Below, in pieces: positions 17,787 to 26,425 of a stretch of 64,000 nucleotides of DNA. The notes under the pieces were generated by a model. The model was not told where the DNA came from. It saw only the letters and a program-made list of their open reading frames with translations, and did no database searches. The stretch's first letter is position 1, and every line of letters begins with the position of its first letter. Origin of the DNA: JAXMEB01 sp046348545 (lineage in GTDB: Bacteria; Pseudomonadota; Gammaproteobacteria; Berkiellales; Berkiellaceae); NCBI GenBank assembly GCA_046348545.1, contig JAXMEB010000003.1:744001-808000 (forward strand), written 5' to 3'. The translations under genes were made by a program, and so were the position numbers.

Positions 17787-20564
17787 ATGAAGCGATTACT
17801 GCACCTATCATTTAAGACCAAGATCCTATTATATGCGGTATTGGTTACATTACTATCCCTTATCATTACGGGCCTAGGTTTTATTTCATATGACCTTCAA
17901 GATACCCGAAAAAATCTGGCCGAAAGTCTGAACATTACATCAGATCTGATTGAAACTTATAGTGCGACTGCGCTTAGTCTAGGTAATCGGGATGAGGTTA
18001 ACGAAGTAATAGATAAGCTTAGCATGAATCGATTCATGCAAGGCGTTTGGATTTTCGATCGCAATAATAAACTTTTCGCAGCTTACGATCCACACAAGCT
18101 TGATGAGAATGAGATTTTAGAAACATATCAGCAGCAAGGTGTTTACTACAGTTCGGATAAGATAGTCGTTTCCAATCCTATTTCATATGGCAGTAAGCAG
18201 TTGGGAACGCTTATTGTCATGGCAGATCTAACTGGTGTAAAACTAAGAACCACACATCAAATTACAGTGGTTGTTATCATGATCGTATTTTCATTGTTAG
18301 CATCTGTGTTGTTATCGAATCGTTTACAAGATGCCATCACAAAGCCTTTTAATTTGCTAGTTCAAACTGTGCAGGAAATTACGGAAAAAAATGATTACTC
18401 AATTCGTGCCGCTAAAACAACTGATGATGAGTTAGGTATTTTGACAAATGCTTTTAATAATATGTTGCATCAAATTGAAAATAGCAATAAAGAATTGAAG
18501 AAAAGTGAGCAACGACTCAATCTTGCATTGTGGGGATCTAACGAGGTAATGCTTGATTGGGATTTAAAAAAAGATCATTTGTTCTTTGATGATCACATTA
18601 CAAACATGTTAGGCTTTGAGCCAAACGAGATGCCGTGTAATCAAGCTGAATTTATCAAAATGCAACATCCTCGCGATAGAGTAATCGCAGATGAAAAGCT
18701 ACGGCAGCATTTAATAGGCAGAAATTCCTTCTATGAAATTGAGACGCGCATTAAGTCAAAGAGTGGTGAATGGCGATGGATTTTAGGACGTGGTAAAGTA
18801 GTTGAACGGGATAAAACTGGCAAAGCGCTTCGGCTTACTGGTACTTTAGTTGATATCACAGATCGTAAAGATCACGAAGAAAGCCTCAGATTGTTTAAGA
18901 AAGTCTTTGAGAGCATGACTGAAGGTGTGATTGTTACCGACCCAAGGCTAATTATTGTTGAAGTCAATGCGGCTTTCACCGCGATAACCGGCTTTGAGCG
19001 CCAAGAAGCCAAAGGGCTTCCGCTAGACATATTCCGTTCAGAAAAACATGATTCTGAATTTTATGAAAGTATTCAAAAAAATATAGAGCGAACAGGCAGC
19101 TGGCAGGGTGAGTTGTGGCAAAAGCGAAAAACTGGTGAACTATATTTGCAACGCTTAAATATTAACGCGATGCATGATGAGCAAAAGCGCTTGATTCATT
19201 ATGTTGCTGTATTTTCAGACATCTCAAGATGGAAGAAAGCTGAGGATGAACTTGAGTATTTAGTAAATTATGACGCGTTGACTAATTTGCCCAATAGGAA
19301 TCGATTTATGATTCATTTGTCTGATTTGATCGAAGAGTCTAAGGGGCATAATGGTCGATTGGCAGTTTTAACATTAGGAATTGATCGATTTAAGATTATT
19401 AATGATACTTTTGGACATAGTGTTGGAGATCGATTGCTCAGACAAATTGCGAAAAGACTTAAAAGGGTGCTTGGTCATGAACAATATTTGGCTCGTTTGA
19501 GTGGTGATGAATTTGCTTTGGTTATTGATAATGTAAGAGACCATGCAAGCATTAAGGGTTATGCGCAAGAGGTTCTTAGAACACTAAGTCGCTCTTTTAG
19601 TGTTGATGGGCATGATATTTTGCTCGGAGCTTCTATCGGTATCAGTTTATTTCCTCAGGACTCTCAAGATTCTCAGGGTTTGTTAGTGAATTCAGATGTT
19701 GCATTGTTCTACGCAAAGCAAAAAGGTCGCAACTCATATCAGTTTTATGACTCTAAAATAAACGAGCATGTTCTAGAACGGCAAAAGCTAGAGCACTCTT
19801 TGCGCAGGGCGCTTGAGAATAACGAACTCATGGTTTGCTATCAACCAAAAGTAGAAATTAGAACTCACAAAATCGTCGGTGTTGAAGCTTTGATTCGATG
19901 GTTTCATCCTAAGTTAGGGTTAATTTGCCCAGACAAATTTATCCCATTGGCTGAAGAAACTGGATTGGTCGTTTCTATTGGGCTATGGGTTCTTAAAATG
20001 GCTTGTCTTCAAAATAAAGCTTGGCACGCACAGGGCTTTCCTGATATGAAGGTTTCGGTAAATTTATCGGCCTATCAGTTTAGAGGTGGTGATTTAGCTG
20101 AAGATATTGCTAAAATACTATGGGAGACTGAATTAGAACCATCAGGTTTGGATTTAGAGCTTACAGAAAGTGTATTAATGGAAAATCCAGAACGCTGTAT
20201 ATTGATGCTGAGTGTCCTTAAAACTATGGGGATTTCGCTTACTGTGGATGATTTTGGTACGGGTTACTCCTCATTGAATTATCTAAGACGTTTTCAAATT
20301 GATGGACTTAAAATTGACAAGTCATTTGTCAATAATGTCTGCCATAATGCAGAAGATGCTGCTATTATCAAAGCGATTTTGTCTATGTCGAAAGGTCTTC
20401 AACTCAAGACTGTTGCAGAAGGGGTTGAGACCAAAGATCAGCTTGATTTTCTTCTCGAAAATGGATGCGATGAGATTCAAGGATATTATTTTTCACAACC
20501 CTTGGCAGTCGATGACTTGACTGCTTTGCTGAAGAGTTCTAACGGCATTCTAAAGAGTGCTTAA
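17787..20564 (+). CDS. Membrane PAS-GGDEF-EAL cyclic-di-GMP protein
   Basis: A 925-residue protein: transmembrane helix about 13-33, a periplasmic sensor region, a second helix about 155-178, HAMP linker, two PAS/PAC domains (about 245-365 and 375-490), GGDEF domain (about 495-650) and EAL domain (about 665-915). The cyclase signature is SGDEF rather than GGDEF, a variant usually still active. The phosphodiesterase signature EALIRW, plus DDFGTGYSSLNYL and LKIDKSFV, look complete, so both c-di-GMP synthesis and breakdown are possible. The gene is inserted, with tauE, into the rppH-ptsP-lgt-thyA series, and its stop is 10 bases from a repeat pair. Confidence 0.92.
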   Translation: MKRLLHLSFKTKILLYAVLVTLLSLIITGLGFISYDLQDTRKNLAESLNITSDLIETYSATALSLGNRDEVNEVIDKLSMNRFMQGVWIFDRNNKLFAAYDPHKLDENEILETYQQQGVYYSSDKIVVSNPISYGSKQLGTLIVMADLTGVKLRTTHQITVVVIMIVFSLLASVLLSNRLQDAITKPFNLLVQTVQEITEKNDYSIRAAKTTDDELGILTNAFNNMLHQIENSNKELKKSEQRLNLALWGSNEVMLDWDLKKDHLFFDDHITNMLGFEPNEMPCNQAEFIKMQHPRDRVIADEKLRQHLIGRNSFYEIETRIKSKSGEWRWILGRGKVVERDKTGKALRLTGTLVDITDRKDHEESLRLFKKVFESMTEGVIVTDPRLIIVEVNAAFTAITGFERQEAKGLPLDIFRSEKHDSEFYESIQKNIERTGSWQGELWQKRKTGELYLQRLNINAMHDEQKRLIHYVAVFSDISRWKKAEDELEYLVNYDALTNLPNRNRFMIHLSDLIEESKGHNGRLAVLTLGIDRFKIINDTFGHSVGDRLLRQIAKRLKRVLGHEQYLARLSGDEFALVIDNVRDHASIKGYAQEVLRTLSRSFSVDGHDILLGASIGISLFPQDSQDSQGLLVNSDVALFYAKQKGRNSYQFYDSKINEHVLERQKLEHSLRRALENNELMVCYQPKVEIRTHKIVGVEALIRWFHPKLGLICPDKFIPLAEETGLVVSIGLWVLKMACLQNKAWHAQGFPDMKVSVNLSAYQFRGGDLAEDIAKILWETELEPSGLDLELTESVLMENPERCILMLSVLKTMGISLTVDDFGTGYSSLNYLRRFQIDGLKIDKSFVNNVCHNAEDAAIIKAILSMSKGLQLKTVAEGVETKDQLDFLLENGCDEIQGYYFSQPLAVDDLTALLKSSNGILKSA

Positions 20565-20574
20565 GGTATTTGTA

Positions 20575-20702
20575 TATACCCTTCACACCTGAATTTTCGG
20601 GGTTGTTGCCTTCGCGATTCTCACCGCAGTCATGTACCTTGTGTACACTCCTGCGTCTCGAACGCTCGGCGCCTACCCGAAAAATCATCTGTTGTGGGTA
20701 TA
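20575..20702 (-). repeat. TATACCC palindromic-end repeat, intergenic copy, reverse orientation
   Basis: Reads TATACCCTTCACACCTGAAT from the left and ends in ATCATCTGTTGTGGGTATA, which is the gcvT/lgt element reversed. Net insertion excluding one TA is 126 bp. It contains the internal module (GAGCGTTCGAGACGCAGGAG on the minus strand) also found in the lgt copy but lacks the CCTACGCTCTTACGAGC module. Its minus strand stays open in the same frame as the coding copies. It shares its terminal TATA with the next copy. Confidence 0.9.
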
Positions 20703-20787
20703 CCCACAGCAGATGATTTTTGAGGTACCTCCCTACGCTCTTTGCGCTTCGGCAAGGCAACAACCCTGAAAATTCGTGAAAGGTATA
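20699..20787 (+). repeat. TATACCC palindromic-end repeat, short intergenic copy, forward orientation
   Basis: Begins TATACCCACAGCAGATGATT and ends CGTGAAAGGTATA. Net insertion is 87 bp. It abuts the reverse copy, sharing TATA at 20699-20702, so the two form a head-to-head pair. Its interior (CCTACGCTCTTTGCGCTTCGG) is a shortened, diverged form of the other copies. The end of this element reaches the 5' end of tauE and supplies the most upstream possible GTG start. Confidence 0.85.
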
Positions 20788-20829
20788 TCCTGTGGTACTA
20801 TTGTTTTTTATGCTGCTGTTAAGCTTATC

Positions 20830-21618
20830 GTGATTGGTTTTCTCTTACTGGGATGTCTGGTTGGCCTCTTATCTGGTCTATTTGGTATTGGTGGGGGCAT
20901 TATTTTGGTCCCAGCTTTTACCATCTTATTTTCTCAAAATCTGATGTCGTCAGAGTTTGTTATGTCGCTTGCTGCTGGAACCTCGCTTGCAACAGTCAGT
21001 TTGTCTAGTTTGACCGCGGGGCTTAGGCACCATAGTAAGGGAGCTGTAAATTGGTCTCTACTCTCTAGTTTGGTGCCCGGGACTAGCATAGGAGCGATGA
21101 TAGGTGTTCAGATTGCTAGTCTATTGCCTGCGCTGACTATGAAAATATTGTTTTCTATCGTTGTGTGCGGTATTGGCTTCAATTTGATGTTAGGGCAGCC
21201 AGCGGCTCATTATAGAGCTCAGAAAATTCAGGCAATAAGTTGGCTTTTGTTGGCATTGGTCGTTGGACTATGCGGAGGCATGCTCGGCCTGGGTGGGGGG
21301 GTTCTGCTCGTTCCTTTACTGTGCTTTTTGGGGATTCAGCTAACTCAAGCGTCTGCAACCGCCTCAATGTGCACCTTCCCAACTGCATTGTTCGGAGCAA
21401 TGTCTGCTATTTACGTAGGCTGGCATCAGCCTGGGTTGCCAGACGATACACTGGGATATGTTTATTGGCCAGCTATTTGGATGGTTGGTTTGACCAGCAT
21501 CTTATTTGCAGTTATTGGTGTCGAACTCTCTCACCGTTTACCTGTGAAAATCATGAGAAGAGTATTTGGTGGCTTGTTGGTTGTGCTTGTTGTAAGTTGG
21601 TTGGTTTTCTTTTCCTAA
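20830..21618 (+). CDS. TauE/SafE family sulfite/anion exporter-like membrane protein
   Basis: A polytopic protein of about 262 residues with the duplicated TauE motif: LVGLLSGLFGIGGGIILVP in the first half and VVGLCGGMLGLGGGVLLVPLL in the second. It has roughly eight membrane segments. The family exports sulfur-containing anions or unknown substrates. The GTG at 20830 fits the family N-terminus. A longer reading from GTG 20776 would place the first residues inside the repeat; neither start has a convincing ribosome-binding site. Similar genes lie beside lgt in other gammaproteobacteria. Confidence 0.85.
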   Translation: MIGFLLLGCLVGLLSGLFGIGGGIILVPAFTILFSQNLMSSEFVMSLAAGTSLATVSLSSLTAGLRHHSKGAVNWSLLSSLVPGTSIGAMIGVQIASLLPALTMKILFSIVVCGIGFNLMLGQPAAHYRAQKIQAISWLLLALVVGLCGGMLGLGGGVLLVPLLCFLGIQLTQASATASMCTFPTALFGAMSAIYVGWHQPGLPDDTLGYVYWPAIWMVGLTSILFAVIGVELSHRLPVKIMRRVFGGLLVVLVVSWLVFFS

Positions 21619-21663
21619 AATACAGCTGCGAAGAATATTGTAGTTTGTTAGACTGTGGGCACT

Positions 21664-22617
21664 ATGCTCGAATATCCCAATATTAACCCAGTTATTTTAC
21701 ATATCTCTGATGTTTTTCAGGTTCGGTGGTATGGTTTCCTTTACGTTGTTGGATTTATGGCGGCTTGGGCGCTGATGCGTCTGCGTGCAAAGCAGCAACA
21801 ATGGAAACCTTGGACGACGGATTTGCAATTCGATCTCTTCTTCTATTTAGCAGTGGGTATTATCCTGGGTGGTCGAATAGGCTTTATCCTTTTTTATCAG
21901 CCTGAACAGCTATTAAGTGATCCCCTAACCCTTTTTAAAATTTGGGTGCCTGGGCGTTCTTTCCATGGTGGTTTAGTTGGAGCTATCTTAGCCATTCTCT
22001 ATTTTGCAAAGACAAAAGGTTACCGTTTTTGGGAAATCGCGGATCGTATTTGCCCGGTAGTGCCGATTGGACTTGCTTGTGGGCGACTTGGCAACTTTAT
22101 TAATGGGGAATTGTGGGGTAAACCCACAGAGGTTTCATGGGGCATGGTGTACCCTTACATCGATATGCAAGCGCGTCACCCTTGGCCGCTTTATGCCATA
22201 CTCCTTGAAGGTGTTCTACTCTTTACGGTGCTTTGGATCTTTTCCAAAAAGATACGTCCCGTTGGTGTGGTATCAAGCATGTTTTTGATGGGATATGGCT
22301 TGGTTCGAATTTTTGAAGAATTTTTTAGACAACCGGACCTCAATATTGGTTATCTCGCTTTAGGGTGGTTTACGCTTGGGCAGCTGTTGTGTTTGCCTAT
22401 GGTGCTATTTGGAATCGGATTATTCATGTCAACACAGTGTCGAAAACTATACCCACAACAGATGGTTTTTCGGGCACGCGCCGAGCGTTCGAGACGCAGG
22501 AGTGTACACAAGGTACATGACTGCGATGAGAATCGCGAAGGCAATCCGCCTACGCTCTTACGAGCTACGGACGGACAAGCAAACCCCGAAAATTCAGGTG
22601 TGAAGGGTATATCATGA
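21664..22617 (+). CDS. lgt: Prolipoprotein diacylglyceryl transferase with a repeat-encoded C-terminal tail
   Basis: Inner-membrane enzyme adding diacylglycerol to the lipobox cysteine of lipoproteins. Key elements: WYGFLYVVGF near the N-terminus, GRSFHGGLVGA with the essential His, and the Lgt signature GRLGNFINGELWG. From ATG 21664 it has 317 residues, of which about the last 54 (from about position 262) are encoded by the repeat at 22448-22611. Removing the repeat gives 263 residues ending RKLS, the usual Lgt length. The stop codon overlaps the thyA start both with and without the insertion. The tail follows the last membrane helix. Confidence 0.95.
   Translation: MLEYPNINPVILHISDVFQVRWYGFLYVVGFMAAWALMRLRAKQQQWKPWTTDLQFDLFFYLAVGIILGGRIGFILFYQPEQLLSDPLTLFKIWVPGRSFHGGLVGAILAILYFAKTKGYRFWEIADRICPVVPIGLACGRLGNFINGELWGKPTEVSWGMVYPYIDMQARHPWPLYAILLEGVLLFTVLWIFSKKIRPVGVVSSMFLMGYGLVRIFEEFFRQPDLNIGYLALGWFTLGQLLCLPMVLFGIGLFMSTQCRKLYPQQMVFRARAERSRRRSVHKVHDCDENREGNPPTLLRATDGQANPENSGVKGIS
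22448..22611 (+). repeat. TATACCC palindromic-end repeat, full-length copy at the lgt 3' end
   Basis: The longest copy (164 bp; net 162 bp or 54 codons). Order: left end TATACCCACAACAGATGG, module A (GAGCGTTCGAGACGCAGGAG through GAGAATCGCGAAGG), module B (CCTACGCTCTTACGAGCTAC, GGACGGACAAGC), right end CCCGAAAATTCAGGTG then TGAAGGGTATA. It reads open in the lgt frame and places its terminal GAAGGG 6 bases before the thyA ATG, where it serves as a ribosome-binding site. Confidence 0.92.
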
Positions 22618-23408
22618 AACAATATTTAGATCTCATGCGAACGGTCCTTAATGAAGGAACTGAAAAAACAGATCGAACTGGAACGGGCACAAAGAGTATT
22701 TTTGGTTATCAGATGCGTTTTGATTTAAACCAAGGTTTCCCACTTTTGACGACCAAGAAGCTTCATCTGCGATCCATTATTCATGAGCTATTGTGGTTTA
22801 TTAAAGGTGATACCAATATTCAATATCTTAAAGCCAATGACGTGAAGATTTGGGATAATTGGGCAGATGAGCAAGGTGATCTTGGGCCAGTTTATGGTAA
22901 ACAATGGCGTGCTTGGCCAGGCTCAGACGGCAGTGAATACGATCAACTGGCTGAAGTCATTCATGATATTAAACATAATCCAGATTCTAGGCGCTTGATT
23001 GTATGTAGCTGGAATGTCGCCCTTATTCAGGAGATGGCATTGCCACCGTGTCATTGCTTCTATCAATTTTACGTCGCAGATGGCAAGCTTTCGTCTCAGT
23101 TATATCAGCGCTCGGCCGATGTTTTTCTTGGCGTCCCTTTTAACATCGCATCTTATGCTATCCTAACCCATATGGTTGCACAGGTAACGGGGCTTCAAGT
23201 TGGAACTTTTGTACATACGCTAGGAGATGCCCATCTTTATGCTAATCATATTGAACAAGCCAAACTACAATTGCAACGTGAGCCCTTGCCTTTACCAAGA
23301 CTAGTACTTAATCGAGCCATAGAGCGAATTGAAGATTTTCGTTTTGAAGATATTGTAATACAGGATTACCAGGCGCACCCACATATTAAAGCGCCTATTG
23401 CGGTGTAA
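22614..23408 (+). CDS. thyA: Thymidylate synthase
   Basis: A 264-residue enzyme, identical in length to E. coli ThyA, methylating dUMP to dTMP with methylene-THF. The catalytic cysteine lies in LPPCHCFYQFYV; the N-terminal Arg loop reads DRTGTGTKSIFG, and QRSADVFLGVPFNIASYA is intact. The ATG overlaps the lgt stop. The ribosome-binding site GAAGGG belongs to the repeat inserted in lgt; the reconstructed pre-insertion sequence has no obvious one. Confidence 0.97.
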   Translation: MKQYLDLMRTVLNEGTEKTDRTGTGTKSIFGYQMRFDLNQGFPLLTTKKLHLRSIIHELLWFIKGDTNIQYLKANDVKIWDNWADEQGDLGPVYGKQWRAWPGSDGSEYDQLAEVIHDIKHNPDSRRLIVCSWNVALIQEMALPPCHCFYQFYVADGKLSSQLYQRSADVFLGVPFNIASYAILTHMVAQVTGLQVGTFVHTLGDAHLYANHIEQAKLQLQREPLPLPRLVLNRAIERIEDFRFEDIVIQDYQAHPHIKAPIAV

Positions 23409-23409
23409 T

Positions 23410-23892
23410 ATGATTATTTCGCTCATTTCAGCGATGAGCCAAAAGCACGTCATTGGCCGAAATGGTCAGTTGCCTTGGCATTTACCAGCTGATCTTAAAT
23501 ATTTTAAAGAGAAGACCTTAGGTAAACCTATTGTCATGGGTCGAAAGACGTTTGATTCCATCAAAAAGCCTTTACCAGGTCGCCACAACATTGTTTTAAC
23601 ACGTGATCAACGTTTCGAGGCACCTGGTTGCACGGTTGTTTCAACTGTCCAAAAAGCACTTGAAGTGGCTGGTGATGTTGAGGAAGTGATGATTGTTGGT
23701 GGGGAAACCATCTATCGATTATTCTTACCAGAAGCAACTCGTATTTATTTAACGATCATTGAACAGGACTTTGAAGGGGATACCTATTTTCCAAAATGGG
23801 AAGGAGATTGGAAAGTAATTTCATCAGAAAAGCATCCGCCGGATGAAAAAAACCCTTACCATTACCAGTTTATTCTATTAGAAAGAAAATAA
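23410..23892 (+). CDS. folA: Dihydrofolate reductase
   Basis: A 160-residue enzyme regenerating THF from the DHF made by ThyA. Motifs: ISLISAMSQKHVIGRNGQLPWHLPADLKYFK (substrate Asp/Trp loop), GRKTFDSI, and the NADPH-binding VEEVMIVGGETIYRLF. ATG 23410 lies immediately after the thyA stop; a TTG at 23398 is in frame but not needed. The thyA-folA pair is common. Confidence 0.95.
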   Translation: MIISLISAMSQKHVIGRNGQLPWHLPADLKYFKEKTLGKPIVMGRKTFDSIKKPLPGRHNIVLTRDQRFEAPGCTVVSTVQKALEVAGDVEEVMIVGGETIYRLFLPEATRIYLTIIEQDFEGDTYFPKWEGDWKVISSEKHPPDEKNPYHYQFILLERK

Positions 23893-23909
23893 ATCAAAGG
23901 AGAAGATTT

Positions 23910-25691
23910 ATGCTGGTTATCCAATCAATTCGCCGTATATTGCCACTTTTAAATGAATATTTAAATCAAAAGATAGCTTTTCTTAAGGGGGGTGTTCTCC
24001 CTGCTGGACGAACGGCATTAGCTGTCCTGATTGAACACTTTCTTGCAGCAGATAAACATGGTTTAGTATTTGCCGATTCTGTGAAAGTGCCTCGTATGTA
24101 TTCAGATGATGTACAGAGTTATTGTCAGCTCATAAATGCATTTGATGAGTCAGGGCAACTTTCTTGGGGCAAGTTGATGCAACTCTCAGCTGAGGAAACT
24201 GAGAGTGTTTTAAAGGGGCAATTTAATAGTAAAAAAGATCTTTCATTCCTAAAGGCTATGCTCATTTTTCGACTTAGACATCAATTGGCTCAAAAATCCG
24301 ATCAAGCTGAGGACGCATTAATTGCACGCGAAGAAAAGGAAAAGGATATTCATGCTCGTCAACAGGTTGTTAAACTAGTTGAATCTAGATTGAAGGATAT
24401 CCAACAGGCAGATATCACTCATTCTTATGGGTGGAGCCAATCATTGGTTTATTTTGCGCAGATTGAGAGTATCCTCACTCATTTTGATCCTTTTGATGTT
24501 GAGCAGTCTTTACAAGATCCGAATTTCCTCCCTGGGGTGTGGTCAGAAGAACAATTACATCAACAAGTGTCATATAATATTTTAAAAAATAAGTTACAGC
24601 CTGCTATTGAATTGTTCAAAACAAGAGAAGCTGCAAGAGCGCTTTGGGAGGCTGAGAAACAGTCGGACGCGCAGAAAGAATCACTGTTACTGGCTGCTCA
24701 AATGGCAGCACTCAAAATAGATCAGATGCATCAAAACGATAATGTTAAGCCAAATGTACAGTTATTGCAGCAAGAGCGAGGAGTTCAAAAGGAAAAATTA
24801 GCGGAACAAGAAGCAGCATTTAAAGAGCATAATCAACGCTTACAAAAAAATATTGCAGATCTCAAAGCGAGCATGAGTAAGGAAGCGTTTGATGCTGAAG
24901 CAACTCATATTTTAAATCAAATGAAAGATTTCATTGAACATCATCGCGCGCCACTTGCAGAACCTGTTCAGATTGAGGAAGAATTGGCTGAATCGATACA
25001 ACGCCTTTTCCAAGAAACATCTCTTTTGCTTCAGCGTGCACTTGAAGCCACCGATGCAACTTTCCAGCCTATGGCCAGAGTCAGTTTTTCAGTGGGAGCT
25101 GGTGCGGGAGAAAGCGAAGAGCAAGTTGAAGCCTTACGGCTAACATTCAGTGAGGCTTGTAAATTTATCACTAGTCAGAACCGCTTGAATATGCGGCCCA
25201 GTATCTATGAGAGTGCAGCAAGCGGTACTGGACATCCTACCTTGATACTCACTGTTCACGCACTTAATTACATTATGAGTTGCGCTGAACAACAAGCAGA
25301 ATATACTTTACCAGGCAGTCAAAGTTCATGGGGCAGTTCTTTCGCCAGCGCTTTATTTCATCCAGTGGCCGCTGTTTCTCGTTTTATGGGTCGGCTCTTT
25401 TATGATCCTAAAGTGGCCTCACAAAAACGTGAAGCTGTCAGTCAATTAGTAACAGATTTTGCGATGCAAGTCTCCTATAAGCCTAATAAAGAGCTGAGGG
25501 AAAAGCATTGGCAAGAAGCTTTAATGCAACTAGATAATGGCTACTCTGGTTTGTCTGTTATGGGGTATTCGATATCACCAAATCAACAAAGATCTTTAAC
25601 TTTTGTACAAGAAGCGCATAGACGTATTTTGGAAGCGGCACCTAATACTGTGAGAACGCATCATGAGCAACGATGTCGGTTAGGTCATTAA
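23910..25691 (+). CDS. Uncharacterised coiled-coil protein
   Basis: A 593-residue protein not recognised as any family. A strong AAAGGAGAAG ribosome-binding site lies 17 bases after folA, suggesting cotranscription. It is soluble and largely helical; about residues 240-350 are rich in Glu, Gln, Lys and Ala with heptad-like spacing, probably a coiled coil. The second half has short Gly-rich segments (SFSVGAGAGES) and a conserved-looking HPVAAVSRFMGRLFYDP stretch. There is no signal peptide or membrane helix. Its last 19 bases overlap the DUF374 gene. It could be a lineage-specific structural protein or an effector; no direct evidence favours either. Confidence 0.65.
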   Translation: MLVIQSIRRILPLLNEYLNQKIAFLKGGVLPAGRTALAVLIEHFLAADKHGLVFADSVKVPRMYSDDVQSYCQLINAFDESGQLSWGKLMQLSAEETESVLKGQFNSKKDLSFLKAMLIFRLRHQLAQKSDQAEDALIAREEKEKDIHARQQVVKLVESRLKDIQQADITHSYGWSQSLVYFAQIESILTHFDPFDVEQSLQDPNFLPGVWSEEQLHQQVSYNILKNKLQPAIELFKTREAARALWEAEKQSDAQKESLLLAAQMAALKIDQMHQNDNVKPNVQLLQQERGVQKEKLAEQEAAFKEHNQRLQKNIADLKASMSKEAFDAEATHILNQMKDFIEHHRAPLAEPVQIEEELAESIQRLFQETSLLLQRALEATDATFQPMARVSFSVGAGAGESEEQVEALRLTFSEACKFITSQNRLNMRPSIYESAASGTGHPTLILTVHALNYIMSCAEQQAEYTLPGSQSSWGSSFASALFHPVAAVSRFMGRLFYDPKVASQKREAVSQLVTDFAMQVSYKPNKELREKHWQEALMQLDNGYSGLSVMGYSISPNQQRSLTFVQEAHRRILEAAPNTVRTHHEQRCRLGH

Positions 25692-26425
25692 TATCTGGGG
25701 GGCTAGTGCTAAAACAAACCGTGATGGGTGATTTGGCTCATGGAGTGACGAAGTGTATTTTTAAGTCGCTCCGTAGTTATATATTTGCTCATCCTAGTGT
25801 TCAACTAAATCAACCCTTAATTCTATCTTTTTGGCATGGGAAGCTATTTTTGCCGATCATGGTTGTTTCCAGTTGGCAACAAAAAAAAATAGCAGGGTTG
25901 GTTAGTCAATCGCGAGACGGTGCTATTTTAACTCGATGGATTGAACGCTTGGGATTCAAGGTTGTTCGTGGATCTTCGAATAGGAAAGGAGCAAGCAGCG
26001 TTGTTAAACTTATCGAGCTTGCTAAAGCAGGTTATTCATTGGGTATTGCAGCGGATGGCCCCCGCGGACCTATTTATTGTGCCAAGTCTGGGAGTGCTTA
26101 CTTAGCTCAGAAGACAGGTCTACCCATTTTACCGATTGGGGCAGCTTATTTGACTGCAAAACAGTTTCATTCCTGGGATCGCTTCTTATTGCCGCTGCCT
26201 TTTTCAAAAGCAACGATTTATCTCAGTGAATTGATTCATGTAAAAAAAGATGATGATCTTGAAAGAACGACTCAACTCCTTGAGTTAAGCTTGAGTGCTG
26301 CCGATGCTAGAGCTGCCCTCTTACTAAAGGACAGCAGACTGTTTGATGAAGCAATGAATGAAATAAAGATTACAAAAAAGAAGATTAGCATTATTCCACG
26401 ACCCGATATCCAATATCGTGCCTAA
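25673..26425 (+). CDS. DUF374 lysophospholipid acyltransferase-like protein
   Basis: A 250-residue protein of the DUF374/LPLAT superfamily. FWHGKLFLPIMV holds the catalytic His, SQSRDGAILTRWIERLG and VVRGSSNRKGASSVVKLI are the acceptor/acyl-binding blocks, and AADGPRGP is the third motif. Members are related to lipid A and phospholipid acyltransferases. The ATG lies within the end of the coiled-coil gene, and the 3' end overlaps convergent purD by 35 bases. Confidence 0.85.
   Translation: MSVRSLISGGLVLKQTVMGDLAHGVTKCIFKSLRSYIFAHPSVQLNQPLILSFWHGKLFLPIMVVSSWQQKKIAGLVSQSRDGAILTRWIERLGFKVVRGSSNRKGASSVVKLIELAKAGYSLGIAADGPRGPIYCAKSGSAYLAQKTGLPILPIGAAYLTAKQFHSWDRFLLPLPFSKATIYLSELIHVKKDDDLERTTQLLELSLSAADARAALLLKDSRLFDEAMNEIKITKKKISIIPRPDIQYRA

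Noticed and set aside
20539..20763. Minus-strand open frame of 74 codons between the EAL gene and tauE
   Set aside because: It consists mainly of the repeat pair; the frame is open because the repeat family is open in that frame. Kept as repeat, not gene.
22350..22622. Minus-strand open frame across the lgt 3' end
   Set aside because: Antisense of lgt and its repeat, with no family resemblance or start signal.
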